A stretch of 64,000 bases of DNA from Diphasiastrum complanatum (Eukaryota; Streptophyta; Lycopodiopsida; Lycopodiales; Lycopodiaceae): positions 78,219,527 through 78,283,526 of the forward strand of contig CM055092.1 in assembly GCA_029204225.1 (NCBI GenBank), written 5' to 3'. Each line of letters opens with the position of its first letter. Position 1 is the stretch's first letter. The notes beneath the pieces are model-generated. The model ran no database searches. It was not told the DNA's origin and saw nothing but the letters and a program-made list of their open reading frames with translations. Shown piece by piece: positions 10,496 through 22,674 of the stretch. Position numbers and translations under genes: made by a program.

Positions 10496-11428
10496 TCACC
10501 AAGGATCTTCTCCTTTGAAGCTTGTTGAAGAAAATATGGACATCATGAGAGAGTCCTCATGTGAACTCTCCTCCTCCTCTTTGCTCATGTTGGCTTGGCT
10601 TTGATCTTGCTTCCTCTTGAAGCATTCTGAGGCATAATGCCCCATCTTGCTACAATAGTAGCACTTCACCTTTGATTTGTCCTTCTTGACTTTGGTGGTT
10701 GATGGAGATGCCTTTGGGAGTCCTTCTTGATCCTCAAGCTTTGTAGACTTCTTGAATGTTGATCCTTTGCCTTTGGACTTGCCTTTGCCTTTGGTGAAAT
10801 GAGCTTGGTCATCTCCACCTTGGATGGAAAGCCTATCCATCCTCTCTTGCATTTGGCTCCTTCTTGATTCCTCGGCCATGAGTGTGCCTTGGAGTTCTTC
10901 AAGTATGGGTAGCTTACCCATAATTGCATATCCCTGAACCAAATTGTCAAATTCAAAGCTTAGTCCATTCAATATGAGTTGAACAAGCTCTTCATCCTTG
11001 ATAGGGTCACCTATAAAGGCTAGCTCTTTGTTCAATTCCTTTACTCTTAGGACAAAAGTATGTGCACTCTCTCCTTTCTTTTGATAGCTTCTATAGATTT
11101 GATTCTTCAAAGCTAACATTCTAGTTTGGTTCTTGGATTCATAGACCTTTTGCAAAGTCTCCCAAGCATCTTGAGCTGAAGTGCAATCTCCTACCTCTCT
11201 TAAGAGTTCATTTGCAACATTCATTTTTATGCAATGTAGTGCAACATTGCACCTCTTGATGTATTTGGCTTTTTCTTGAGGATGAATAGGTTCACCCTCC
11301 TTACCATTTACAACTTCCATCAGATCTTGCATGATCATGATAGATTCCATTCTAACTTTCCATATGGAATAGTTAGTTTTGTTGAGCCTTTCATTAGTAT
11401 CCAAAAGATATGCATTTATAGATGCCAT
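10496..11428 (-). CDS. Element F gag
   Basis: 310 codons starting MASINAYLLDTNERLNKTNY. The gag domain carries SIWKVRMESI, NVALHCIKMNVANELLRE and AWETLQKVYESK. A basic KGKGKSKGKG region is followed by the nucleic-acid-binding knuckle CYYCSKMGHYASEC. It stops at TGA (10496-10498), which stands in place of the second Trp of [10 protein letters not shown] as read in element B. The same frame continues into protease immediately after the stop. Gag forms the particle that packages element RNA. The start fits the Met used in the related A and B elements. Confidence 0.92.
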   Translation of the reverse strand: MASINAYLLDTNERLNKTNYSIWKVRMESIMIMQDLMEVVNGKEGEPIHPQEKAKYIKRCNVALHCIKMNVANELLREVGDCTSAQDAWETLQKVYESKNQTRMLALKNQIYRSYQKKGESAHTFVLRVKELNKELAFIGDPIKDEELVQLILNGLSFEFDNLVQGYAIMGKLPILEELQGTLMAEESRRSQMQERMDRLSIQGGDDQAHFTKGKGKSKGKGSTFKKSTKLEDQEGLPKASPSTTKVKKDKSKVKCYYCSKMGHYASECFKRKQDQSQANMSKEEEESSHEDSLMMSIFSSTSFKGEDPW

Positions 11429-12239
11429 CTAGTCTCCTAATCAAGGACTTGACACAAATGAAGGTTACTTCTATTGATTTGATTGAAGGTCTACCTTATC
11501 CCACTTCTTAGGGACCTGAAAAGATCAGTAATGGACTTCCTATAAAGATCTAAGAATGATCTCTAACAAAATCAAATCATAGAATACTAGAAACAATGCA
11601 CTTGCTTGATTGAAGTAGACAATACTAGTAGAATTGCCCCGCTTTCTATAAAGAACATTAAAGCTTCCAAATGATCTGATCAAGAGTGAATTTCAGCAAC
11701 CTAATATACTTCCAAAATCACTTGTAAAATATCTAAATGGAACTTAATGAGGATGCAACACAATCTACTATCCAACCACAAGCAAAAAATGATCAAAATT
11801 GATGAAAAATTGATCTAATTTGGTGCATAAGTCAAGCAATGGTTGGACTGAACCTAAATCACTTTAGGAGGTGCCTAATACACCTTAGAACAGCCTTGAA
11901 GAGTCCCCAAAACTTTGATCTTCCCTCTCCTTGAATGCTAGAAAGCCTCCTCTATGAAATCACCTCCAAAACTCGCTTAGAAATCAATGCTTGGAGCAAG
12001 CAAAACTTGCTATCTTGGTAATGTGAATTGAATTCAACTTTGCCTCTGGTTTTAGACACCTAAACACCTGCAAATTAAGTTACACAACACCAATCTCCAA
12101 TGTATTTGACTCACTTTGAGTTCTAGAATCAATACTAGATGCTAAGATCCAATCTACACAAGATTTAGATCAAAAATTGTGATCAAATTGAATGAAAACC
12201 AAGGATTTAGCTCATTTCAGCCTTTAGGCTCTGATACCA
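11429..12239 (-). promoter_or_regulatory. Element F leader and primer-binding site
   Basis: The leader between 5' LTR and gag; no gene is visible in its 800 bp. At 12227-12239 the minus strand reads TGGTATCAGAGCC immediately next to the LTR. This is complementary to the 3' end of plant initiator tRNA-Met. Confidence 0.88.
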
Positions 12240-12921
12240 TGTAAAAATTACAGCAAATAAGGATCCTAAAACACTTGAAATGATGAGGGAAACAATAGAT
12301 TATGATTTCATAAGATTAGCACAAGTTGAACCATCAAAATCCATCAAAAATCTATGCTTGAACCTCACTAAATGGCCCAAATCCTTGAAGAAGGCTTCAC
12401 ACGTGTGAAAGTACGGCCTCCCACAGTCTGAGTACTGTACACCAGACCTACATTCAATCCTATAATCATTAGTAATCACAAGTACTCAAACAATTATGAA
12501 CATAGAGAGCAATTGCACCATTATGAGAGAAAAATCATGAAATTGCTTGATTGATTTTGGTGAGATATCATCACCTATATATACATGATCCATCACGGTT
12601 TTGGGCAGGTATGAGTAGCCCTAAACCTATCCCTAATGCTAATTTTGGTGGATCTTTCATCCCTACCAAGTTAGGGTTGGAATCTTGGAGATCCCTCAAC
12701 AATGCAAAAATTACCAAAAATAGCTCCTATTTTTTCTCCCTTGTATCTAAGCATAATTTGGACTCATTCCAAAGGTTCTAACACTTAGGTCTACTTGAGA
12801 ACATCCTTATGAATGGAATCCTATGCTATTTGGCACGTGTGACAAGCCACATCATGACCATCTAACTATTTACAAGTCATATGACCAAAACTAGTCAAGC
12901 TAGAATTGTGAATTTTTAACA
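12240..12921 (-). repeat. 5' LTR of element F
   Basis: A 682-bp copy of the 6795-7475 LTR with about five differences. A TATA-like TATATATAGG on the minus strand at about 12574-12583 would direct transcription of the element. It is flanked by the GACTC duplication at 12922-12926. Confidence 0.95.
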
Positions 12922-12926
12922 GACTC

Positions 12927-14470
12927 GTCTATGAGTTTTCAAGTTTGAACTTAAAAGACTCAATTGACAAATTACAATTTACAAGACTCAAGTTATAACT
13001 CAACTATGGGCACTGATTCTTGAGTTTACAGTTTTGAGAACTTGTAACACTTGCAAGTTTGAAGTAACAAGTCTCAGAAATGGCTTAATCTCTGGTAGAG
13101 ACACAGTTATATTGATCTTTGTATTTGGATTCACTGTCATCTATGTACTCAAAATCGGAATCCACATCCATCTTGAGAAATGAAGAACTTGTAAGTTACC
13201 GTATACTAAGCTGAAGTTTATGTGCAATGGACTTTGATAAATAGCTGAAGGAAATTTGACTGAGGAAAAAAGAAGGGGTCTTGAAAAAATTGAAAAGTAA
13301 TACTTACAAAATGTCGATAACTTAGCAGGGTCAGGCTCGTCGTTCTAATCACTTTCCGTTTTTACTCCACTGGAATCCAAGCTCTAACAAGAAAGTTATG
13401 GATGTTTTTAAAAGAATTAAAACAGCTTGGAATGAGGGTTTGCTAGAATAAATTTACAAACTAGATCCTATAAAATTTGAAATCCATGAAATATTCTAGT
13501 GCTCGTAGAAAAATAGAAAGAATCGTGAAGATTTCAAAATTTACGACAATTTTTTTTTAGCAGTTGCTCTTGTGGTGCATTCAGCTTTGTAGATCTTTGT
13601 CTCAGCTTTCATTTGCACCAATTTGCAAGCAATTTGGATAAGAGATGCAAAAGTTATTGCACTTTTCCCAAAAGCTGTCAAAATAGGTGATTAGAAATTT
13701 CACTTCACTTGATTTAAATTTTTCAAATCTGATTTGAGTTTTTATTTCAAGTTTCTTTACATAAGATTTTAGAGCATTGTCTTAGCTTTGATCTGATCCA
13801 TATGGCAGTCATTTGGATTAGTATCCAAAGCGTTATGACAATTCTTGATTCCTAGCTCTAGTTTTACTAATTTTTTTTCTTCAAAATTTTCAGACCTGTT
13901 CTAGGGTTAATTCGGCCTATCAAATCACCTCCAATCATTGATTTAATACCATCCGCTGATAGCTCTTGCTGTTAGCTTTTCAAAGTACTCAATTTTTGTA
14001 ATTTGGATCAATATTGAAGAAGTTATGATCAAATTAGTGGAAATGGATCAGACTAGCCAGAATTCTGGAAAATGTATTTACAAGTGAGAGAGAAGCACTT
14101 CAACACTTCAATTTTGAAGTTGCATTTTTTTGTTAGAAAAATTTTAACCTTTCATTTTGAGTTTTTTTAAGAACCAATCAAATTCGACGGTCAAATCTAA
14201 CCATTTAGATCCGACGGTCAAAACTACTTGTCAGATTTGACAATCCCAAAAAATAGAATAAAATACTTACATCCAATGACTTTGTAACACAAATCACGTC
14301 CGACATCGGACGTATTGAGTCCTCTCCCTCATGCGACACCTAACTCCTGACGACATCCGATGATATCGACGGATTTTTTTTTCATCCGACATCGGATGCA
14401 AATCTCCTTGAGTCCACCCGACGACCCCCGATAACATTCGATAAGACACGGTTTCCCCCCCTTGCGGTTA
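12927..14470. other. Non-coding AT-rich stretch
   Basis: No gene is seen. The DNA between about 13560 and 14060 contains three loose repeats of a theme (AGCTTT..., ATTTGGAT..., AGTTATG) about 200 bp apart. From about 14290 to 14460 there are several GACATCGGA/TCCGATG words. I cannot assign either to a known element. Confidence 0.5.
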
Positions 14471-14618
<148 letters not shown>

Positions 14619-14639
14619 CCGACCCCCTTCCTCTCTCTT

Positions 14640-15337
14640 TGGACGTACCCCCCCGGCGCCCACCCCATCACCTACCCCCTCTCACATGTGGCGCCTTCCT
14701 CCCTATCTCTCTCATTCTATCTAGCCCCCCCCTCTTCCGACGGGCCCCCCTTTCTCACATCCGACACATGCCCAATGCCCCCCTCCCCCCGCCTTCTCTC
14801 ACGTCTGACGCCCCCTCATGCCTGGCGGCCCCTTTCTTGGTGTATTTATTTCCTCTACTCTCCTAAATCCCATGTTAATCTGCCTCCATTCATGCTACAT
14901 ATTTACTCGCGTTGTCACGCAGTCCGCGTATTTACATGCAAATTCTCATAGGCGAAGAAAAGGTGATTCACTTCAGCGAAGGCTGACGTCACACCTTTCA
15001 CACCATACAACTGCACTAACTGATTGAACAACGACAACAGCCACCCATGATTTTTTACAGACAGCACATGCACTCTGTACTTTCCTCATCTGCACACCTA
15101 TAACATTTAGTATATATATTGGATACCAATTGAGTATTCACTGACGACGATGAGGAAGAGGATGAGACGATAAGCTCATGTGTGTAAATTATCATCATAA
15201 GCTCATCATAGAGATAGAAAAAGTAGATGCTTAATGCATTGATTCGTTATTGTCAGTATTAAGATTTTCATTCCCTTTTTACAGATTGAAATAAGTTTTG
15301 TAGAGCACGTGGTTTCGTCCGCTATTGTCTTGTGCTC
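14640..15337 (+). other. Non-coding, possible LTR-derived segment
   Basis: No gene is seen. The stretch about 14880-15337 has a TATATATATTGG box near 15112 and ends with CTATTGTCTTGTGCT near 15324. The same word, with neighbouring CACGTGGTT/TACGTGGTT, recurs near 35420. I infer a decayed LTR of the family to which RT scrap E or neighbour H belonged, but neither LTR end can be defined. Confidence 0.3.
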
Positions 15338-15901
15338 TACTACATCTTTTGCACTCCAATAGTCAAACATTCGTCGATCCGAATGCTCTTGTCTTATGCT
15401 GCAACTGTCGACCTTGAAGTGCATCAACTTGATGTACAAACAACCTATCTGAATGGAGTTATACAAGAAGATATCTACATGATCCAGCCCGAAGGATATG
15501 TTCTAGAAGGTCATGTCTGTAAACTCCACAAAGCACAATACGGCTTGAAACAATCTGCCAGAGCTTGGTTTCAGAGGATTAACACATTTCTCATTGAACA
15601 AGGATTCAACCAAGCACTGTTGATTGAAACGTCTATTCCAAGTCTGTACAACAATCCTTCATTATCATCACCCTATACATGGATGATACGTTGCTTTTCA
15701 GCAACAATACCAATATGGTCAAGGATTCAAAGCAGATGCTATTTTCAGAGTTCGACATGACTGATGTGGGCAAAGCTCACTTCTATCTTGGAATTCAGAT
15801 CCACGAAGACAGAGCAAAGCGACTGATTTACATCACTCAACAAAGGTATCTTCACAATGTTCTTAACAGATACAATTTAATGAATTGTAAATTAGCTCAC
15901 T
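15338..15901 (+). pseudogene. Copia reverse transcriptase fragment E
   Basis: The plus strand reads a copia RT core in two frames: IVKHSSIRMLLSYAA, VHQLDVQTTYLNG, DIYMIQPEGY, LHKAQYGLKQSARAW, then after a frameshift near 15650 MDDTLLFSNNT (the YVDD region, first residues altered) and FDMTDVGKAHFYLGIQI. It stops at NLMNCKLAHL, where the LTR of element D begins. It is closest in wording to the RT of element C (both have TLLF.NN and FEMTD/FDMTD). There is no gag, integrase or RNase H around it. Confidence 0.85.
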
Positions 15902-16733
15902 TGTGAAAAATGCAAAAATAAGCTTGGTAGAGGCCAAAAATATTGTATATAGATAAACACACATGTGTGGAGCCTGTTCCCACATGTGAAACTAGTGTAC
16001 TTGTCATGTACCATAATCATATTTGATGTACATATGATTTAATTCAAGTTCTAGTGGCTAAAAAGGCCAAAAACTAGTTTTCTAGACATATGACACATGG
16101 CATCAATCTATTGATTGCATGAGCCACATCCTTTGGTTAGGTTTCATATCCCATGTGTAGAGGACAGCTCACACATGTGGAATAAGCTGAAGTAGGCAAA
16201 TTTTGAGTTCTAGAATATTTCCAAGTAGATCTCCATATAGAAGGAAAATAGACCAAAAGTGCTCAAAATAGAAGGTTTTGTCCAAGTGTCAGTTTTGCAT
16301 GATGAATCATCATATGACAAAGCACCTTCACACATGTGGGATCAGAGGGATGATCAGTACCACGAGCTCCCACTTATTGTATATATAGAGCCACATTTGG
16401 CCATAATCATTGTGAGACACCAATCTTGGTTTTGGAAGCAATTTTGAGTGATTCTCTCCATTTGTCTACATTTTTTTGATTGTTTTGAGGTTCTATCAAT
16501 GTGTACTTGATTTTTAGGTTGGAGTCCGTACTCAGACAATGTTTCACACATGTGAAACCATAAAGTACACTTACCTTCAATTAATGATTGTTCTTGTTAG
16601 GATTTTGTGTCTAGAATTGATCAAGATTTTTCTTAATCTGAAGTAGATTGATAGATCGAGTAATCTAACAACCAATCCCTCTTGAGGATCAGATTAGGAT
16701 CCACTCTTGGTCCTTTTTGTACTTTTTTGCACA
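15902..16733 (+). repeat. 5' LTR of element D
   Basis: An 832-bp LTR from TGTGAAAAATGC to TTTTTTGCACA with matching TGTG/CACA ends, followed directly by a primer site. It contains several ACACATGTG words. It interrupts RT fragment E; the bases before it are TCACT. No second copy of this LTR is recognisable in the window, so D is incomplete. Confidence 0.85.
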
Positions 16734-16746
16734 TGGTATCAGAGCC
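16734..16746 (+). promoter_or_regulatory. Primer-binding site of element D
   Basis: TGGTATCAGAGCC immediately follows the LTR end. It matches the complement of the 3' end of plant initiator tRNA-Met. Confidence 0.9.
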
Positions 16747-18333
16747 TAGTACAAGAGGTTTTGTTGAAATTGATAGGGTTAATCCAAATCAAAGCCAAAA
16801 TTAGCAGTTTTTTAGAAACTAGTCAAATTTTGTGTAGCGAGTTGGATTTGATAACTATCCTCAAAATTTTTGGTCCAGATCTTGTTGTGGGCTGTAGGAA
16901 TCCTTTTCACACATGTGAGACTGTACAGCTCCGATTTTGGCTGAGAAATTTCAAAAATTTGTAGAATTTGACTCACATACCCAATTTGAGTGATTTTTGG
17001 TGCAAAATCTAGCATTTTCTATAGTAAATCTAATCCTTTGATTAGTTCTTGGATTAGATCAGCCAAAAAATTAAATTTGAAGCTTGAATTAGGTGCATTA
17101 ATTAATTATCTCTGATTTTTTGAGTGCATGTTGAAGTTGAGAGAGATTTTGCTAAGAATCATAGATTAAGGAGTGATATGCAAGGTGAGAGGTTGAAATC
17201 CATTGTACCATCACTCTAGATTTGTTCAAGAGTGATAGGGTCAAGTTTAGAAGCATCAATTTGCTAGAATAAATCCTTGGATCTGTCCTCCAAAGTGAAA
17301 CCTTTGAGAGTTTCTAGTGCATATAGAGCATCTATGCAAATATTTTGTAGAATTTGACATAGATTGGCTTAAATTGAGAGTTCTAGAAAAGAGATTGAGA
17401 TCCAAGTCACATTGTTCAACCCTACTCAATTTGTTTGAGTGACTGTAAGGTTTGAAAAGAGTCATTAAGGTGTCTATGACAAATGTGTAGAGAGAGATCC
17501 AATTTTCTAAGAGTTCCTTCCTTTGTAGAGGGCAAGATCTAGAAGCTCATTATGTGTTGTTATTGGTGAAGAATTTGTCTTCTCCTAGGTGATCAAATCT
17601 TTCTAAGTGGTATTAGCTCTTTGAAGCACAATATCTTAGTGAGAAAAATCACAACTTTTGATTTTGAATTTTATTCCAAGTCTTAAAAGGTAGAGTAATT
17701 GGTGGAATCCAATAGGAATGATTGAATTCAATTTGTTGAGCAAAAATTGACACAGTGTGTATGAAACTCAAATTAGTTCTATTCAACTTTCTTTGTGAGA
17801 GTGTGAGGGTCAATTTGTGATCCCATTGGATGTCTAGAATGAGGAGGAGTCCATATTTGAGTATTCATGCATGGTTGAGATCTTTGTGAATCTCTAGTTG
17901 TCTAATTTTTAAGCTTTGTGAAAAATTGGTGGTATAGTTTGTTTTCAAATCAAATCAAATTCATTATAAATCTCAAGAGTGAGATTATTTGGGTCAAGAG
18001 TGAGTCCAAAAGAAATTATTATGTTTGATTTTCATGTGTTTGAAACAAAACCCATCTTTTATTCAAGAATCTCAAGTGTTGAGAGAACTAGTCAAGTGAA
18101 AAGGAAAATCTAGGTGTCAAATATTTTCATATCCATTTCAACTTTCAAAAGAAAGAGTCAATGGTATTTGATGAGTCCAATAGGAGATTGATCTGATTTC
18201 TTTTTTGATTTGATTCAAAGATTGTGTGCTTTTGTCTTAGCGATCAAAGCAAAGTTTCCAAGTGACTAGTCATTAGTGTGAAAATTGATTCTTAGGTTTT
18301 GAAGCTAGATCTTTTGTAGATCATTCTAGATTA
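16747..18333 (+). other. Leader-like region of element D, no gene
   Basis: About 1.6 kb of AT-rich DNA with no open frame that I recognise. By position it should be the leader and first part of gag of element D, but the frame is broken throughout. Scattered words such as GTGAGAGTGTGAGG and AAAGGTTTGATT give no protein signal. Confidence 0.5.
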
Positions 18334-18807
18334 TTGAAGATGTTCAAATCTAGTCTCTTGAAAGTCACAAATTACATTTGTAGAATCATATCACAGGTTT
18401 TCATTCACATGGCATCAATAGGTGGCAACCTATTGAAGGAAAGAAAGGATTCTAAGTGCAACCTTTGTGGCAAGGGAGGATATATTTTCTCAAGATGCTA
18501 CAAAAAAAAGACCAATCCATCCAAGGAGAACCAAAGCAAGGGGCCGAGGTGAAGGATGGAGCTTCAAGTTTGAAATGCAAATACACCTTTCTTGGCTTAT
18601 CGTAATACTTATGTTTACTCAAATGAAAAGGAATGTGAAAACCTAGATGAATTGAACCCAAAAAACATGCTACCTAATGATGAATTGCTACCTACTCCAA
18701 GGTGTTGGGATTTGAATGGGTGGACCAACCAACAATGCATGTCTTGGCAAAGGATCAGCAACAGGGAATCCTCGATGCATGCAACTATGTCTATTGGTTC
18801 AAACTGA
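18334..18807 (+). pseudogene. Element D gag remnant with zinc knuckle
   Basis: The frame at 18334-18552 carries CNLCGKGGYIFSRCYKKK, a CCHC-type knuckle in which the expected His is replaced (Tyr/Ile region), followed by basic residues. A second frame at 18592-18807 has no recognisable domain. The position downstream of LTR and primer site fits gag. Everything 3' of this is missing or replaced by the LTR of element C. Confidence 0.55.
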
Positions 18808-19761
18808 CTTCAACGTCTTGAAGTCTGTCTGACTTGATCACAACTTCGAAGTCGCTGGATCTAGGTAGTCGATTCCATAGCCATGCACGAATTATTTGAT
18901 TTTATATTTAACTTTGCGGAAGCGTTTTAGGGGCAGTGATTAGAACGACAAATTGATAGCGCTATCAGTCATATTGAACAGCTTAATCTATGAATAAATT
19001 TATCTGCTGACAACGAATAATTAAAACATGAATGAAAATGAGCATTTAAGAAGACATGCATGACCTAGATTATTGGAACATAAATGATTCAATCATGAAG
19101 AAAATACAGTTTGAAATGCATGCAGAGTCGTGATTCTCCTTAAACAATACTCTGTGATAACATAGAGGAAGATCAAAGCAATTGCACTCTGAAACTCGAC
19201 TTGATCAAATTGATCGACAAATGAGCTGATTCAATGTTCATGTAGCTTATAGATGGAGCTTAATCGAAGCAACTAATAAGTCGCTTTATACATATACATG
19301 GCTAACCGATTAAAAGAATAGCTAATCTTTACAATTAGAATTAGAGCACTATGTGCCGTTGTTAGTCGCCTTCAGACAATATCTGAATATTGTGTCTAGT
19401 CGTGGTGAAGTACGATTGAATTGCCAATTTGATGTCATCGACTTTTGGTAGTTGACACATCACATCAACTTTTGGAGTAGTCGAATAGACGATGTCGGAG
19501 GTTCGACAAAAGTCAATGTCGGACCAAGAAGTCGACCCAAAAGTTGGACCCAAAAGACGACGTCGGACCACAAAGTCGATGTCGAACCAAAAAGTCGATA
19601 ACAAGTCGGACTACATTGTCACCGATTTCCTTGTAATTCTACAAACTGTTAAGAAACAAGTGTATTTCTGAAGATCATGCGACTATACAAGTATTTACAA
19701 CAACTATTAAATGGATCTAGATTAGCAGAGATATAGAGATGGAGAGGATAGGAATCCAACA
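18808..19761 (-). repeat. 3' LTR of element C
   Basis: On the minus strand the LTR starts TGTTGGATTCCTATCC right after a GGTGGGG purine tract. It contains repeated GTCCGAC/GTCGAC words (19450-19620) and a TATGTATAAAGCGAC box near 19290. The distal end is not defined; about 18808 is a guess based on where element D stops. Confidence 0.55.
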
Positions 19762-20500
19762 CCCCACCTTGATTTAGATCCTTGAATGCCTTGATTTTCA
19801 AATTCAAGATAGCACAAAAATTCTTGTGTGCTTTCTAATTCAATCATTTTGTGATTATGTCAACTGCCATGTACACGGTAAAATTTCAAACTTACCTCCT
19901 TGTTGAGTATCATGCTCCTGATGAAGTGATATCTAATTTCGATGAGCTTGCTCCTAGAATGAAATCTAGGATTAATAGATAATGTAATAGCACTCTGATT
20001 ATCAGATTGTATCATTGTTGGAGTAGATTGTTTGAGACCTATCAGACAATAAATGCTTCAACCAAATTGTCTCTTTGGTAGCTTGAGAGGCTACAATGTA
20101 TTCAGATTATGTAGATGACATTGCAATGGAGGTTTGTTTTCTATTATTCTAAGATATCGGACCGTTGTTGAAGAGGAAGACAAATCCATAAGTCAATGTT
20201 CGGGTGTCGACATCACCTGCCCAATTTGCATATGTATATGCATGAAGTGTATGGATATTAGATGAATCAACATCACCATTAGCAAATACATAGGTCGATA
20301 GTAGCTCATACATATCTAATTACTCTGAAAAGAGCTTTCTAGTGGATCATGCCAGGATTGGCCATGTATTGACTCAAGGAACTGATGGCATATGCAAGAT
20401 CTGGCCTGGTCGAGATTATTGCATACATCAAGGATCTGATAATCGATTTCTATGGATACCCCTTCATTTTTGCCTTCTCCTCATTGGTTTGAGGGCACAG
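19762..20500 (-). pseudogene. Element C RNase H remnant
   Basis: Decayed minus-strand RNase H. The word order is recognisable from the DNA: around 19930-19990 the complement gives a degenerate form of the HSRSK.IE.RYHF block, and near 20020-20130 the block before it. No frame stays open for more than about 60 codons. The purine tract at its end (GGTGGGG) leads into the LTR. Confidence 0.6.
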
Positions 20501-20553
20501 TTCCTTGGATAATTTAGGACTTGGATCCATGGGATTATGTACAAGCTTGCAAT

Positions 20554-20880
20554 TCAAGTACCTCTGTTGGGTAATGTAGAGAAGTCTTCAAGTTTTGCTT
20601 TGTGGATTTGAATCCTAAGACAATAGTGCACTTCTCCATGATCTGTCATCTCGAATTCTTGGGATAGCATCCTCTTCATATCCTTTGTCAGAGCATTATT
20701 GTTGCCAAACAACAACGTATCATCCACGTAGAGTGTGATGATGACAAAGAATTGATTAACAGCCTTGAAATATACATTACAGTTTGTAGAGCTAGGTTGG
20801 AATCCATGATCTATCAAGAATGTGTTGATTCAATGAAACCATGCCCTGGATGATTGCTTCAGATCGTACAAAGCTTTATG
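20554..20880 (-). pseudogene. Element C reverse transcriptase fragment
   Basis: The minus strand reads VCKLHKALYDLKQSSRAWF, a stop, then INTFLIDHGFQPSSTNCN and the catalytic LYVDDTLLFGNN, FEMTDHGEVHYCLRIQI. Only the second half of RT is present. The start of RT and the integrase core are missing, and the preceding piece (pre-integrase) joins almost directly. Confidence 0.85.
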
Positions 20881-20904
20881 GAGTTTGCATACGGTAGCAG
20901 TCCT

Positions 20905-22014
20905 TCAAGAGAAGTCGTCGATAAGGTTAGAAAATAGCCTTGTGGAAGCAGTCTGCATCGGGCCACAAATGTTGCTATGTACAAGGTCAAGCAAGCCCTT
21001 GGATGTATGAACTAAGTCTAAATTGAAGAAACTTCTAGCATGCTTGCTAATAATACAGCTTTCGCATGGAGAAGTTGGCTTGTTGACAAAAGGCAGATCT
21101 TGTACTAGACTTTGAGCTGACATTTGCTGAATACTGTTGAAGTTAAGATGGCCAAGTCTAAAATGCCATAGCATATTAGTTGATTTAATGGTGGTTGTGT
21201 GAAGAGCATGACTGTTAGAAGTGTAGCAATGGCTGAGTTTGTAAAGATAGCCGCTTCTTCTTCCGTAGGCTAGAACCTTCTAGGATTTGTCAAGAATTGT
21301 GCAGCCTTCTGTATCAAATTTGACCCTCCGACTTGAATCGGTGATTCTGCTAACTGAGAGCAGATTCTTGGTCAGATTTGGAATGTAGAGAACGTTGGAT
21401 AGCAACTTGACTTTACCTCTTTTAAATTCAACTCTGACTGTTCCTTCACCTTCGATTGAATGTGATAAGTTGTCTCCCAGTTGCACAACTCGAGAGTGGG
21501 TGAATAGTTTATAGTCTTTGAACCAGTTGCGATGGTAAGTCATGTGTTGAGTTGCTCCAGAATCTAGATACCAGAAATCGATATCCTATTGTTCTCCTTC
21601 TTTGGTCATGAAAGTTGCTTCATCTTCTTCTTGTTGCTAATTTGAGTGACTGGTTGTAGCACTATGTGCTTGTTGTTGGAACTGCTTCTTCTTTTCATTG
21701 TTGTATTTCAAAGTTCGGCAGTCCTTGATTTCATGGCCAGTCCTCTTACAGTATCTGCAGAAAAGTTTATGCACTGGTTGGAATGATGAAGAGCTTGAAT
21801 TTGATTCTGAACCGGAATTTGGTCCAGACTGCATATTGCTCTTCTTATCAGTATAGCCTAACTTTGTAGATCTCTTGGATCTAAACTTCTAATTTTTTGA
21901 ATGTAGAGCTTGAGGATCCGATCCTGAACTTGCGGAGGATGTTGATCTTCTGATCTCCTCTTGTAGGAGCAACGAAATTACCCTTGATATAGTGAGGTGC
22001 TCCTAGGTAGCCAT
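20905..22014 (-). pseudogene. Element C gag end, protease, pre-integrase
   Basis: Reading down the minus strand: a gag C-terminal stretch with stops, then the knuckle CRYCKRTGHEIKDC (about 21770-21730), protease DIDFWYLDSGATQHMTYH (about 21580-21530) with LLSVSRITDSSRRVKFD, and the pre-integrase zinc site LWHFRLGHLNF...CESCIISKHAR (21174-20905), ending at LIDDFS where the integrase core should begin. Several frame changes separate the blocks. Element B inserted just upstream, at 22014. Confidence 0.85.
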
Positions 22015-22674
22015 TGTGAAAGATTCAACTAGTTTCCTCACATTTTGCAATATTTTCATATTTGGCATATTGAGGCCAAAACTTGTTTTAGACTTAGAGG
22101 TTGACTTTTCAAAGTTCATTAGTCTAAATTTCATTTGAATAAACACTTTTTGAAAGTGTGGGAAAGATAGAATGCGAGTTTGAGTAGATTCAATTTGAAT
22201 AAGTTGGGTACATTGAATCTAGACCCAAAATTGGTAGGGTTAGCATTTTGGTGGGAAAGCCAAGTGGCCAAATAGGGTTTGGACCTGCTATAAAAGGATG
22301 TAACTCGTGGAGAGAGTCATCTTCTCTCTTCTCTATCTCATTTCATGCTTATACATGGTTCTCTTGGGTTCTACTATGCATTGGTGCACTATCTTGGTGA
22401 TTGCTTGCATTTCTATGTGTAGAATGATCTATATTTGTTATTTTTGGATCCACACGTGTGAAATACAGTAGCTTGCTGGTTTTGTACGGACATCAACAAT
22501 ACATAATCATTTCATTCAAGTTTGATCAAGTTCTATTAGTGTTTGCATCTCAAATTGTGTGTAGATGCTGATTTTTCTACATTGGTGAAATTGGTAGTGT
22601 ATTTTTCTTTCTAACCAAAGATCATTCAAGTAGATTGGATCTTAAGAATCTAAAATCTTTCACATGGTATCAGA
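22015..22674 (+). repeat. 5' LTR of element B
   Basis: A 660-bp LTR, TGTGAAAGATTC...AATCTTTCACA. A CTATAAAAGG box at about 22288-22297 is a good promoter TATA. Its ACACGTGTGAAAT word is shared with the LTR of element A. Confidence 0.94.

Larger units (their letters stand above)
6790..12926 (-). mobile_element. Ty1/copia element F, nearly intact, recent
   Basis: A complete element on the minus strand: 5' LTR 12240-12921, primer site, leader, gag, pol, polypurine tract, 3' LTR 6795-7475. It is flanked by a perfect 5-bp target duplication GACTC (6790-6794 and 12922-12926). The two LTRs (682 and 681 bp) differ at only about five positions by eye, so the insertion is young. Gag and pol lie in one frame of about 1,312 codons interrupted only by a single TGA at 10496-10498. 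The full domain order protease-integrase-RT-RNase H is typical of Copia elements. Confidence 0.95.
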
